From an uncultured Agathobacter sp. (GTDB lineage: Bacteria; Bacillota; Clostridia; Lachnospirales; Lachnospiraceae), in contig CAKRNE010000001.1 of assembly GCA_934365945.1 (NCBI GenBank), positions 333,953 through 397,952 of the forward strand: a stretch of 64,000 nt of DNA, in the 5' to 3' direction. A program made the translations under genes and the position numbers. The notes below the pieces were generated by a model. It was not told the origin of the DNA. It saw only the letters and a program-made list of their open reading frames with translations, and did no database searches. Positions 28,554-36,983 of this stretch are shown here, one piece after another (the first letter of the stretch is position 1; each line of letters starts with the position of its first letter).

Positions 28554-29878
28554 TATCCCTTCGAATTTAACAGTTTCTTTGCATTTTCTTCAACAGTTGT
28601 TACAACAGGCAGTACCATAAATGCAATCCAATTAACCAACGAAATTATTAATAGAATTATAATGTTTTTCAGAGTAAAAAAAGCACTCATTTCTATACGT
28701 ACCTCAAAGCCTTGAAATATTCCGGGTGTATCATATCCACCTATAGCTCTGTCTGTACTATTAATTATGACATTTTTACCTATACCACTTATAATGCTAC
28801 ATATGAAATTGCCAAGCACACAGTATAATAGCAGACCCAAAAGCAAACCACTAATTGCATATATCATTCCTATAAATGCAAATCTACCTATACACCATTT
28901 TCTTGACCTTCCGAGTACCATAAAAAGTCCCGTATCTTTTTGGTATTGGATAGTATAAAACGAGAAAACGATTAACAAAATAATTTCACCCATTATAATT
29001 ATCATCCAGCAAATTATTTTTGATGTTTTTCCCATCAATCCTACGACTTTACATTCTGAATCGAGATAATTGGAAGTATTATCATATATTTCCACATTAT
29101 CTCCATACATTTTCTTTAACTGGGTTTTTACTGCATCTATATGCTCTATCTTATCAATATACACTTCACTTCCCGTTGACGCGGTGTATTCTAACCCCAG
29201 TAACTCTACAATATAATCATAATCTACATATATAGAATTATATGGACTATGTATGTATACCGAGGTTCCCTCTTCATTTGAGTCATATATTTCGAAATCA
29301 CTGTCCACTTTATAAATTCCGCATATTTGTAAAGACGTTACCTCCGATTGGTCTCCTATAGTATATTTAACTTCATCCCCCACCTTAAGGTTATTTTTTT
29401 TCGCATATCGCTGTTCTACAATAATTCCTTTATTTTTATAGGTTGGAAATTCCCCTTCAATAAGAGATACATTTTTTTCCCATGAAAACAGGCTATATTG
29501 CTGCACATCCATATTTGCAATAATCACCATTTTGTCAGCCCGATTGCTCACATCTTTATTCTCCGGATCTATTCCTTTATGTTCCTTTACATTCTCTGTA
29601 TCCACCGGGTCTGCAATCAGCTCTCTCCATGCCCCAAGTCCTGTAACATATTTTACTTTTCTGATTTCATCATAATCACTCTTTGTAAAACCTCCATTAT
29701 CATCCTCAATTACTAATGCGGCCCCATTATATAAATATGCATCTCTCTCAGATTTTTCTGAGGCATTGCTTAATAGCAGGCCAATAATTTCACCCAGGAT
29801 TATAGTCGCGATGATTAGTATGATAATCAAAGATTTTATTTTATTTCGTTTTATATATATAATAGCTGTTTCTATCAT
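28553..29878 (-). CDS. FtsX-like ABC permease (MacB type), first subunit
   Basis: 441 residues from ATG 29878 with GAGGAG seven bases upstream (a TTG at 29893 lies inside that site). N-terminal helix (KSLIIILIIATIILGEIIGLLLS), extracytoplasmic domain of about 250 residues with GEFPTYKNKGIIVE, typical of MacB periplasmic core, then three helices. Its ribosome site and first codons are copied at 30357-30383 in front of the preceding gene. It ends with a one-base overlap with the ATPase. Confidence 0.8.
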   Translation of the reverse strand: MIETAIIYIKRNKIKSLIIILIIATIILGEIIGLLLSNASEKSERDAYLYNGAALVIEDDNGGFTKSDYDEIRKVKYVTGLGAWRELIADPVDTENVKEHKGIDPENKDVSNRADKMVIIANMDVQQYSLFSWEKNVSLIEGEFPTYKNKGIIVEQRYAKKNNLKVGDEVKYTIGDQSEVTSLQICGIYKVDSDFEIYDSNEEGTSVYIHSPYNSIYVDYDYIVELLGLEYTASTGSEVYIDKIEHIDAVKTQLKKMYGDNVEIYDNTSNYLDSECKVVGLMGKTSKIICWMIIIMGEIILLIVFSFYTIQYQKDTGLFMVLGRSRKWCIGRFAFIGMIYAISGLLLGLLLYCVLGNFICSIISGIGKNVIINSTDRAIGGYDTPGIFQGFEVRIEMSAFFTLKNIIILLIISLVNWIAFMVLPVVTTVEENAKKLLNSKG

Positions 29879-29894
29879 ATCCCATCTCCTCAAT
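29868..29894. repeat. 27-bp direct repeat, copy at the permease start
   Basis: 27 bases covering ribosome site and first codons of the permease recur exactly at 30357-30383. Confidence 0.85.
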
Positions 29895-30304
29895 TATTTT
29901 ACTATTGCCGTTTCAGATATCCTTTTAAGTTTTTGAATTTCAATATCGGTATCCGAGAAAAGATATTTACCATTCATATACACTAGATTTGCAACTGCTT
30001 TATCATCCTTATACAAGGTAATATAACCATCATCGTTCCATTTCCAGATTCCCGTTTCAACCTTATCAGTATTCTCTATCTCCATTTCATATTCACCCTG
30101 TTTTTCATCGTTATCATGTATAATGGCTAATTTATTGGTACTCTTAACATTTTGATACTCTGAAAAATCAAAAGTTCCATAATATAGTTTCACTGTCAGA
30201 TGATTTTTTTGCTGTAATATGTTATATGTAATTAATACACTGATTACACAGACACAAGTGACAATCGCTGCGCAGATAATAATCTGTTTTCTATTTTTTT
30301 CCAC
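29894..30304 (-). CDS. Membrane-anchored small extracytoplasmic protein, unknown
   Basis: 136 residues. An N-terminal basic stretch and one helix (about residues 8-27, IIICAAIVTCVCVISVLITY) then a soluble beta-rich domain with GIWKWNDDGYITLYKDDKAV and YMNGKYLFSDTDIEIQ. This looks like an anchored accessory protein of a peptide-sensing transporter. It ends one base before a FtsX permease gene's earliest possible start, so it is in that operon. I do not recognise the family. Confidence 0.6.
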   Translation of the reverse strand: MEKNRKQIIICAAIVTCVCVISVLITYNILQQKNHLTVKLYYGTFDFSEYQNVKSTNKLAIIHDNDEKQGEYEMEIENTDKVETGIWKWNDDGYITLYKDDKAVANLVYMNGKYLFSDTDIEIQKLKRISETAIVK

Positions 30305-30340
30305 TACATACTTCCCCCTTCTTTATTGTTTAATCAATGC

Positions 30341-30383
30341 CGGCTTTATTCTAACCGTTTCTATCATATCCCATCTCCTCAAT
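30341..30383 (-). pseudogene. Stub of a duplicated permease start (14 codons)
   Basis: The 27-bp copy at 30357-30383 carries the same ribosome site, then reads MIETVRIKPALIKQ and stops; only MIET matches the permease. It could be the scar of a duplication/deletion, or a tiny leader ORF. Confidence 0.5.
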
Positions 30384-30393
30384 ACTACCAGAC

Positions 30394-30424
30394 ATTAAAA
30401 AAAGCCATAGACATCTATGGCTTT
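30394..30424 (-). terminator. Terminator between the two ABC operons
   Basis: AAAGCCATAG and CTATGGCTTT with four-base loop, then a run of T on the minus strand; it ends the BcrA-like operon. Confidence 0.85.
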
Positions 30425-30493
30425 ACAATACTATATACATATAAAGAATTAGCTGAAAAATCATTTAAGAATTATAAATAATTCTAAAGAAAC

Positions 30494-31123
30494 CTAAAGA
30501 TTCACATACCCATTTTTTATACTATAAACCTGGTCACACAGAATTTCTATATCTTCCTTATGGTGACTTGTTATAACCATAATAGCAGGTTTTTTATTCA
30601 CATATTCCCTAAACATTATTCTCATATCCTGAACAGACTGTTCATCCAGTGCGTTCATTGGCTCATCCAAGAGCAATACCTTAGGCTCTTCCATAAAAGC
30701 CTGAGCTATTGCCAGCTTCTGCTTCATGCCTAACGAAAACTTACGATAAACCTTTTTGGAATCCGGCTCAAGTCCCACCTGTTTGAGAATTTCATTGATT
30801 CTTTCTTCTCCTGTTTCCTTATTAATTTTTGCCAGTAAAAATAAATTTTCCTTTGCAGTATACTCCGGCATGAAGCCTATGCAGTCCAGCACTATTCCAA
30901 CATCCTTTGCATACTGTCCTTTTTTCAGAGGGATGCCTGCGTATTTTATTATTCCATCCGACGGCTCCATTAACCCGGTCATTATCTTCAATAAAACACT
31001 TTTTCCACTACCGTTTCTTCCAACGAGACCATATATTTTCCCAGATTCCAATTTTAAATTGACATTTTCCAACACGGTCTGATTTTTAAAATTCTTTGAT
31101 ACATTATCCAGCTCTATATTCAT
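30494..31123 (-). CDS. ABC ATP-binding protein, BcrA/lantibiotic-immunity type
   Basis: 209 residues from ATG 31123, which overlaps the permease stop (ATGA). Walker A GLVGRNGSGKSVLLKIMTGL, signature SLGMKQKLAIAQAF, Walker B VLLLDEPMNALDEQ and switch histidine VITSHHKED. The short length, the SLGMKQK signature and two multi-span partners fit exporters giving bacitracin or lantibiotic immunity; the real substrate is unknown. Overlapping motifs CTAAAGA lie at its stop codon. Confidence 0.88.
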   Translation of the reverse strand: MNIELDNVSKNFKNQTVLENVNLKLESGKIYGLVGRNGSGKSVLLKIMTGLMEPSDGIIKYAGIPLKKGQYAKDVGIVLDCIGFMPEYTAKENLFLLAKINKETGEERINEILKQVGLEPDSKKVYRKFSLGMKQKLAIAQAFMEEPKVLLLDEPMNALDEQSVQDMRIMFREYVNKKPAIMVITSHHKEDIEILCDQVYSIKNGYVNL

Positions 31124-32508
31124 ATATTTTCTGCCTTCCACTTACGTAAAATTATATCCTCTTGTTTATTTTTTAACATTACAACAACACCCAATACTAT
31201 GACCAGACACTCTGCCATTTGAAATACCATACACTCAGGCTGAGATGTCATATGCGAAATATACAGCCCCTGTGTAAGCGGCAGCCACGAAAATAATGTT
31301 CCTGCCACAATATGGTATATAATAATTATTATAAATCCAATATGTTTATCTCCGGCTTCATGTAACCAGCATAAAAATACCAGTAGTAACAATACTATTG
31401 TCTGTAAAATCATATTACTCATTTCAATTATCAAATTTGCATTTATTACCATTCCCGAAATAAATGCTATTACTATCATTCCCACTCCGTAATACAGATA
31501 AGTACATACCAGAAATATTATCGCCAAATGCTTCATCCAGCTAATTGCATTTCCTTTTCTCAAGGCATACTGAATATAGTAAAACGAAAAGTTCTTTGTC
31601 AAAAAATAATACAATAAAGCCCATATTGGCATTTGATAAAACAGATATAGCAGTAAAAAAATATCAAGATTTTTAAATCCGGCAAAATAGTCTGTTACGC
31701 CTGACATATATTGTTTTGAAACAAATCCGTATATGCTCCATATAACAACTGCTGCCATAAACGTAAACCCATAATATGACTTAACACATATTGCAATCAG
31801 TCTTATAAAACAGTTTAGTATAACGGCTCTATAAAATATAACCATTATTACAAACGCAATACTTACAAACCAATAAACAATATAAAAGCTATATGTTTTT
31901 ACATCTGTGACCATCAAATGGGCAATCCATGATTTTCTTCCAATGAAAGAATCTTTAAAGCTTATCCTATTGCTGATAACAACATTTATAAGCAGACACA
32001 CAATACTACAGATATTAGCTGCCCATCCTGTATTTATCAATTTGTTAAATAAAATGGTAATACAACCAAGCAGCCAGTAAAATAACAATAAGTTTCCAAA
32101 TAGCTGATACACATTTATCACATGAAGCATCTGCGACTTAACATTATAAAAATTATTTACAACAGCAATCATATTAATTACCACCCACTGGATAACTACA
32201 ATGATAACCGCGTATTTGAATGCATACACTACTTCAATGACATTTGCCCTATGTTCACTTCCAATCCGCAATTTAAGATAAAAATTATTCTGTGTAACCG
32301 CCAATAATCCGGCAATGCTCCATACAATTAAAATCCCGCTGACAAGCAATATTAAATATCTGTCTCCAACGATATTTATAACTGCATTGGCATATGAATA
32401 CTCCTGATATCCGGCATCACATTCCATACAATAACGAACATATTCAAATTGCATATAGCTAAAAATAATGAATATAGTTATTAATAAATGAAACCATCTA
32501 CTTTTCAT
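31120..32508 (-). CDS. ABC-2-like membrane subunit, 462 aa
   Basis: A polytopic protein with about 12 hydrophobic segments and few conserved polar residues. It starts at ATG 32508, which overlaps the preceding permease stop by 11 bp, and its stop overlaps the ATPase start, so the three form one translationally coupled transporter operon. It is larger than ordinary BcrB-type permeases (230-280 residues), and might be two fused six-helix units. No enzymatic motif is visible. Confidence 0.65.
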   Translation of the reverse strand: MKSRWFHLLITIFIIFSYMQFEYVRYCMECDAGYQEYSYANAVINIVGDRYLILLVSGILIVWSIAGLLAVTQNNFYLKLRIGSEHRANVIEVVYAFKYAVIIVVIQWVVINMIAVVNNFYNVKSQMLHVINVYQLFGNLLLFYWLLGCITILFNKLINTGWAANICSIVCLLINVVISNRISFKDSFIGRKSWIAHLMVTDVKTYSFYIVYWFVSIAFVIMVIFYRAVILNCFIRLIAICVKSYYGFTFMAAVVIWSIYGFVSKQYMSGVTDYFAGFKNLDIFLLLYLFYQMPIWALLYYFLTKNFSFYYIQYALRKGNAISWMKHLAIIFLVCTYLYYGVGMIVIAFISGMVINANLIIEMSNMILQTIVLLLLVFLCWLHEAGDKHIGFIIIIIYHIVAGTLFSWLPLTQGLYISHMTSQPECMVFQMAECLVIVLGVVVMLKNKQEDIILRKWKAENI

Positions 32509-33256
32509 TATTTTTTACTCCTACCGCAAACAAAATGATACCGGTTAAAATCAATACACCTGACATAATTAATATTATCGGAACAGATGCCCATGCATAC
32601 CCATTAGGTGCAAATATTAAAAGCAGATCAAATCTGTTATCCGGTATCAATATTGCCATGGCTATGCAAAGGACAAATGGCAGTATCAGCGTCAGAAAAG
32701 TGTTTTTAATCCACGCCGATATGCCGATTGCAAATGTAGCAAATGTAACTCCTGCCAATAAAACGAACGCACCAAGTAAACAAACATATGCTATAGTATT
32801 CGAGGCTGCCAACTTAGGATAAAACATAATAACTGTCTCTCCCTCTTTTATATTTAAGTAAGCCTTAGTTCCATACTCAAAATATAAATGCAGACAATAT
32901 ACAGCATACGGAATAAGCAAACCCAAGCCGCCAAGTATTGCGTTTTGTATTAATGTTACAGCAACATACCTTTTTCTTGACATTTTTTGCAGGCGCAGCT
33001 TCAAATATCCGCTTCTATATTCTCTGACATATGATATTCCCATAGGAAGTGCTGCCAGTATCGGAAAGAGGATTCCATTCCAGCCACTGCTTCCGGACCC
33101 CATACTAAGTATCAATCTGTATATCATATGGTCAGAATAAGCAGTTGCAGTTCTATATGTATATGCGTAATTTGCTTCTTCATAAAGGAGCAGTCCTATA
33201 ACAATGGAAATAATAAACCCCGAATACTTTTTTATATATAGCATATTTTTCTTCAT
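32498..33256 (-). CDS. ABC-2-type permease, 252 aa
   Basis: Six predicted membrane helices; an extracytoplasmic loop follows the first. The segment SYVREYRSGYLKLRLQKMSR after helix 2 is the basic coupling segment typical of BcrB/lantibiotic-immunity permeases; the same pattern (VSEIRSGYTKNIIVRTTRK) recurs in the permease at 58135. ATG 33256 with AAGGAGG. First gene of the three-gene operon. Confidence 0.75.
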   Translation of the reverse strand: MKKNMLYIKKYSGFIISIVIGLLLYEEANYAYTYRTATAYSDHMIYRLILSMGSGSSGWNGILFPILAALPMGISYVREYRSGYLKLRLQKMSRKRYVAVTLIQNAILGGLGLLIPYAVYCLHLYFEYGTKAYLNIKEGETVIMFYPKLAASNTIAYVCLLGAFVLLAGVTFATFAIGISAWIKNTFLTLILPFVLCIAMAILIPDNRFDLLLIFAPNGYAWASVPIILIMSGVLILTGIILFAVGVKNNEK

Positions 33257-33385
33257 TATCAATTCCTCCTTCTTTTGTGACTATAATGGTTTTCTATAGA
33301 TATCTATATAATAATCATATCTCAACAGTCTAAAGAAATCAGAGGAAAAATCTTTATAATTCTAAAGATTTCTGAAGTTTGTAGT

Positions 33386-34576
33386 TCAGTTCGTAATCGG
33401 AAATCGCAATTTTACATAAAAGCAGTTTTCTTTTGTTTCGCAAATTGCTCTGCCATGCATACGTCTCATCAACAGCTCAACATTTTTTAGTCCTAATCCT
33501 GTACTCTCTAATAAGCTTTTTTCCTTACACACCGTGTTGCTTATGCATATTTCAAATATATTTTTGGAATATACTGTTTCCATGACTACTTGCTCATCAA
33601 TATCAGCATACTTGCAAATATTATTAGTAAGATTACTAAATATTCTTGATAGTAAACTTCCATTTACAGCAACTTTAACTTTTTCCCAATAAATGCCATC
33701 AATATTAACACAAAAACCATTCCGGCTTATAATGGTATGCATTTCAGAAAGATAATCTCCTATTGCATATTCTACGAAAGAAGGCTCGTCCAAATGTATA
33801 TTCTCGTCTGAACTTGCAATAGAAAAATCCAGTAACAGATTTGAAAGATCTCTTAATTCATTAACTTTAGATGTCAGAATATCCAAATTTTTGTTAATGC
33901 TCTCATTTGATTTGTTTTGCAATTTTAAGATATCAATGTATGTCATCAATCCCGTTAATGGTGTTCTTAAATCGTGAGCCATATTTCTCATCAATTGATC
34001 TTTTTCATCTCGTGCTTTCCGTTCCTGCTCATGTGCCTTACCAATATTTACTTTATAATCTTTTATGATATTATTAACACCTCTATAGATCACATAAGCT
34101 CCGCTTAGGATTGATATTACAAAGCCTAAAATTATGACTCCTAAATAATACTTTTCAGTATATCCGGCATATATATACACATTAGCCTCTCCGTCAGCAA
34201 AATTTACCGGTAATTGATATTTAGCAATTTTTCTACTATCATACATGTTTTTCGCTGATACAATAAATTTATCTACATTCAATTTACTATATACAGCTTC
34301 CCCATCTTTTTCTATACTGCAAAACAAAACACAATGATAATCCATCCATTCATCACATTCCGATATATCTGATGCGGCTATATTATTCTGAGACACATAC
34401 TGTTGAAATTCCTGAACATATGGAGATTCATGGTCATAAATATATCTTGAATTATTAAAAAAAAGAGTAAGACCATTTATCCCTATGCCATATATCCCCC
34501 CAAATATACAGCACGATAATATTATTGCACCAAATATAATTTGAACTGCCTTTACTGCTTTAAAATCACTTTTCAA
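33386..34576 (-). CDS. Sensor histidine kinase (second paralogue)
   Basis: 396 residues starting with TTG at 34576, overlapping the regulator stop by 11 bp. TM1 about residues 10-35, ectodomain with ESPYVQEFQQYVSQNN and NVDKFIVSAKNMYDSR, TM2 about 142-164, H-box NMAHDLRTPLTGLMTY, N-box NLTNNICKYAD and a G-box GLGLKNVELLM. The ectodomain is strikingly like that of the kinase at 24676, so both probably bind related signals. It lies upstream of the BcrA-like transporter. Confidence 0.88.
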   Translation of the reverse strand: MKSDFKAVKAVQIIFGAIILSCCIFGGIYGIGINGLTLFFNNSRYIYDHESPYVQEFQQYVSQNNIAASDISECDEWMDYHCVLFCSIEKDGEAVYSKLNVDKFIVSAKNMYDSRKIAKYQLPVNFADGEANVYIYAGYTEKYYLGVIILGFVISILSGAYVIYRGVNNIIKDYKVNIGKAHEQERKARDEKDQLMRNMAHDLRTPLTGLMTYIDILKLQNKSNESINKNLDILTSKVNELRDLSNLLLDFSIASSDENIHLDEPSFVEYAIGDYLSEMHTIISRNGFCVNIDGIYWEKVKVAVNGSLLSRIFSNLTNNICKYADIDEQVVMETVYSKNIFEICISNTVCKEKSLLESTGLGLKNVELLMRRMHGRAICETKENCFYVKLRFPITN

Positions 34577-35261
34577 ATTTGTATCCCTTTCCCCATATAG
34601 TTTCTATGACAGCCCGGTTGCATATTTCATAGAATTTATTCCTTATGTTTTTTATGTGTACCATAACTGTATTCCCCGAATTATATGTATACAGCTCTTC
34701 CCAAATATTTGAATAAATCACCTCAAGTGTATATATTCTATCAGGATGTTTTGCAAGCAATTTGATTATTTCATACTCCTTTCGTGTAAATTTAACACCT
34801 ATGCCATTCACTTCTACTCTATTCTTATTTTCGTATATCCTTATATCTTTTCTGTCTATATATTCATTTCCTGCATTGTCATCAATTATTTCTCTATCAT
34901 ATACATTTCTACGCCTTAATAATGCCTTGACTCGCGATATAAGCTCCATATTGGAAAACGGCTTCACAAGATAATCATCACCGCCCACTTCAAAGCCTTG
35001 CATTATATCTATTTCTGATGATTTTGCAGTAAGAAATAAAATTGGGACACTTGATTCTTCCCTCAATTTTTTGCAGGCATCTATACCTGATAACAACGGC
35101 ATTATTATATCCATAATAACCAGGCTATATGTTTCATCGAATTTCTTTAAACCGTCCACACCATTTACAGCAATATCAACATAATATCCCTGTAATTCTA
35201 ATAATGTCTTTATTCCATTACGAATTGTTTCATCATCCTCGACTATTAATATCTTGTACAT
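34566..35261 (-). CDS. OmpR/PhoB-type response regulator (second paralogue)
   Basis: 231 residues. ILIVEDDETIRNGIKTLLEL, phosphorylation aspartate in SLVIMDIIMPLLSG, ILFLTAKSSEID, DDYLVKPFSNMELISRV, then the winged helix FTRKEYEIIKLLAKHPDRIY ending WGKGYKFEK. GAGGATATAAG before ATG 35261. Same length as its paralogue; a likely regulator of one or both ABC operons. Confidence 0.9.
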   Translation of the reverse strand: MYKILIVEDDETIRNGIKTLLELQGYYVDIAVNGVDGLKKFDETYSLVIMDIIMPLLSGIDACKKLREESSVPILFLTAKSSEIDIMQGFEVGGDDYLVKPFSNMELISRVKALLRRRNVYDREIIDDNAGNEYIDRKDIRIYENKNRVEVNGIGVKFTRKEYEIIKLLAKHPDRIYTLEVIYSNIWEELYTYNSGNTVMVHIKNIRNKFYEICNRAVIETIWGKGYKFEK

Positions 35262-35308
35262 CTTATATCCTCAACTTTGATTAAATTCAGTAAAAAATCC
35301 ATATATAC

Positions 35309-36727
35309 TTAAAAAGCAGTTATCCCTCTATCTTTTAAATATTCATATATCTGATCATATGTCACCAGCGATACATTTCCCATTTTTCCGGCTTCCTCAA
35401 TACACCCTTGGGTAAATCCTTTTTTTGCGAATAAAAATAAATGCACATTCTCATATCTAAATAATCTGCTTCTCTTTTTCAGCTTTTCGAGCACTTTTAC
35501 ATCCACATTTTCATTTATCCACTTACATTCTCCAAACAATGCAGTGCTTTTATCCTGATCACCCATTATATCAATTTCTGTCTGTATTCTCTCTTGTGGA
35601 TCCGTTCCCCACCATCGTCCAAGATTGCTAAATTCCACAGGTGCTTCCCCATCAAGCAGCAATTTCCACAGATATTGCATACATATTTCTTCAAATATCC
35701 TGCCCATATAATCTGACAGATTTGGAGCAATTCTTTTATACGCAAGTTCTGTTGCCCCTCTGCTAATGATAGAATTATTATCAGGTATAAACCGATACCA
35801 GAATCTAAACATATTATCAGCTATTGCATATATTGATTTTCTGGACTCCTTTTCGCCATATGGAGTTTCTTTCCGTATTAAGCCAAGATTAATCAGATTT
35901 TTCATATACTGTGAGCATACACTTGTCGTTTCGCCTATCTTGGTTGCGATTTCCGACATGCGGGAGCTGCCTGTTGCTACTGCTGTTATTATTGCATTAT
36001 ATACAGCAGGTTCACGGACTTCCTGCTTTAACAGATTTTCAGGTTCCTCGAAGATTGCTGATGCGGGGTTGAGGAACACATTTTTTATATTGTCCTCTAC
36101 ACTCATGCTGTCATTCATCTGTAAAAGATATTGCGGAGTACCACCAACAATACCATATATCAGAGCCATATCCTCTGCTGAAAATCCGTTGAAATATTTG
36201 CAGCTATCCTCAAAATCAAACGGAAGTATTTTCATCTGGGCGGTTCTTCTGCCATACAAGGGTGCCTTATATGCCAGCACATTATCTTCCATGTAAGACA
36301 TAGATGAGCCACATAATATAAGCATCATTTTAGAATTATCTTTATTTTTATCAATAAGCATCTGCAAGGTTGAAGCCATGCTTTTCGAAGCTTTTGCCAC
36401 ATATGGATACTCGTCTATGACAAGCACAAGTCTTTCATTTTCACATAATTTAAATACATATTCTATTGCAGCCTGAAATGACACAAATGAAGTCCCCGGC
36501 ATTATTCCTGAAGCATATTCCATGATTGCCTGACTAAAGTTCTCCAGATTCTGCTTTTCGTTGCTCTCTACTCCCATAAAATATATTGCTTTTTTATCCT
36601 GTATAAAATGGCTTATGAGAGCTGTCTTCCCCACTCTTCGTCTGCCGTAGATTACTGCGAATTCAAATTTATCCGAATTATATAATCCGTTTAAAGTTGC
36701 AAGCTCTTTTTCTCTTCCTATAAACAT
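35309..36727 (-). CDS. ATPase_2/DUF234-type ATP-binding protein with nuclease-like tail
   Basis: 472 residues from ATG 36727 (GGAGGGAG upstream). Walker A AVIYGRRRVGKTALISHF (about residues 23-40), Walker B RLVLVIDEYPYVAK, sensor LILCGSSMSYME, then a winged-helix segment (EIATKIGETTSVCSQYMKNL) and a C-terminal DUF234 domain with the D-x(n)-E-x-K nuclease-like pattern (EIDIMGD...LFGECKW). This family is widespread in anaerobes and of unknown function; a role with mobile elements or defence has been suggested. The promoter overlaps a 24-bp palindrome, so self-repression through the winged helix is a reasonable guess. Confidence 0.8.
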   Translation of the reverse strand: MFIGREKELATLNGLYNSDKFEFAVIYGRRRVGKTALISHFIQDKKAIYFMGVESNEKQNLENFSQAIMEYASGIMPGTSFVSFQAAIEYVFKLCENERLVLVIDEYPYVAKASKSMASTLQMLIDKNKDNSKMMLILCGSSMSYMEDNVLAYKAPLYGRRTAQMKILPFDFEDSCKYFNGFSAEDMALIYGIVGGTPQYLLQMNDSMSVEDNIKNVFLNPASAIFEEPENLLKQEVREPAVYNAIITAVATGSSRMSEIATKIGETTSVCSQYMKNLINLGLIRKETPYGEKESRKSIYAIADNMFRFWYRFIPDNNSIISRGATELAYKRIAPNLSDYMGRIFEEICMQYLWKLLLDGEAPVEFSNLGRWWGTDPQERIQTEIDIMGDQDKSTALFGECKWINENVDVKVLEKLKKRSRLFRYENVHLFLFAKKGFTQGCIEEAGKMGNVSLVTYDQIYEYLKDRGITAF

Positions 36728-36757
36728 AGCTCTTCTCCCTCCATTTCTATACACAAT

Positions 36758-36786
36758 ATTTTATTACTTATATATGATTTAGTCAA
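36758..36786 (-). promoter_or_regulatory. Promoter of the DUF234-type ATPase gene
   Basis: Minus-strand TTGACT (36781-36786), 17 bp, TAAAAT (36758-36763). The -35 box lies inside the palindrome arm. Confidence 0.75.
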
Positions 36787-36832
36787 TCGTAATTTAGTTA
36801 ATCGTAAATAACTAAATTACGATTGACTAAAT
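36777..36832. promoter_or_regulatory. 24-bp perfect inverted repeat with 8-bp loop (operator candidate)
   Basis: Arms 36777-36800 and 36809-36832 are exact reverse complements. Within the left half, TTAGTCAATCGTAA and TTAGTTAATCGTAA are near-identical 16-bp-spaced direct repeats, which is operator-like rather than terminator-like. Confidence 0.75.
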
Positions 36833-36856
36833 ATTTATCTCACATTTCGCGTACAC

Positions 36857-36899
36857 AAAAAAGACGGCCGTCCCGGTCCCCACCGGTTCAGCCGTCTTT
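36857..36899 (-). terminator. Terminator of ptsHI
   Basis: AAAGACGGC (36860-36868) pairs with GCCGTCTTT; inner GGTGGGGACC dyad; T run on the minus strand. Confidence 0.85.
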
Positions 36900-36983
36900 A
36901 TAATAAATTTCAATGTTATGCTTTTATATTTTACTCTTATTTATACTTTTTTACTAACTTTTATACTTGTTTGGATTTAGCAT

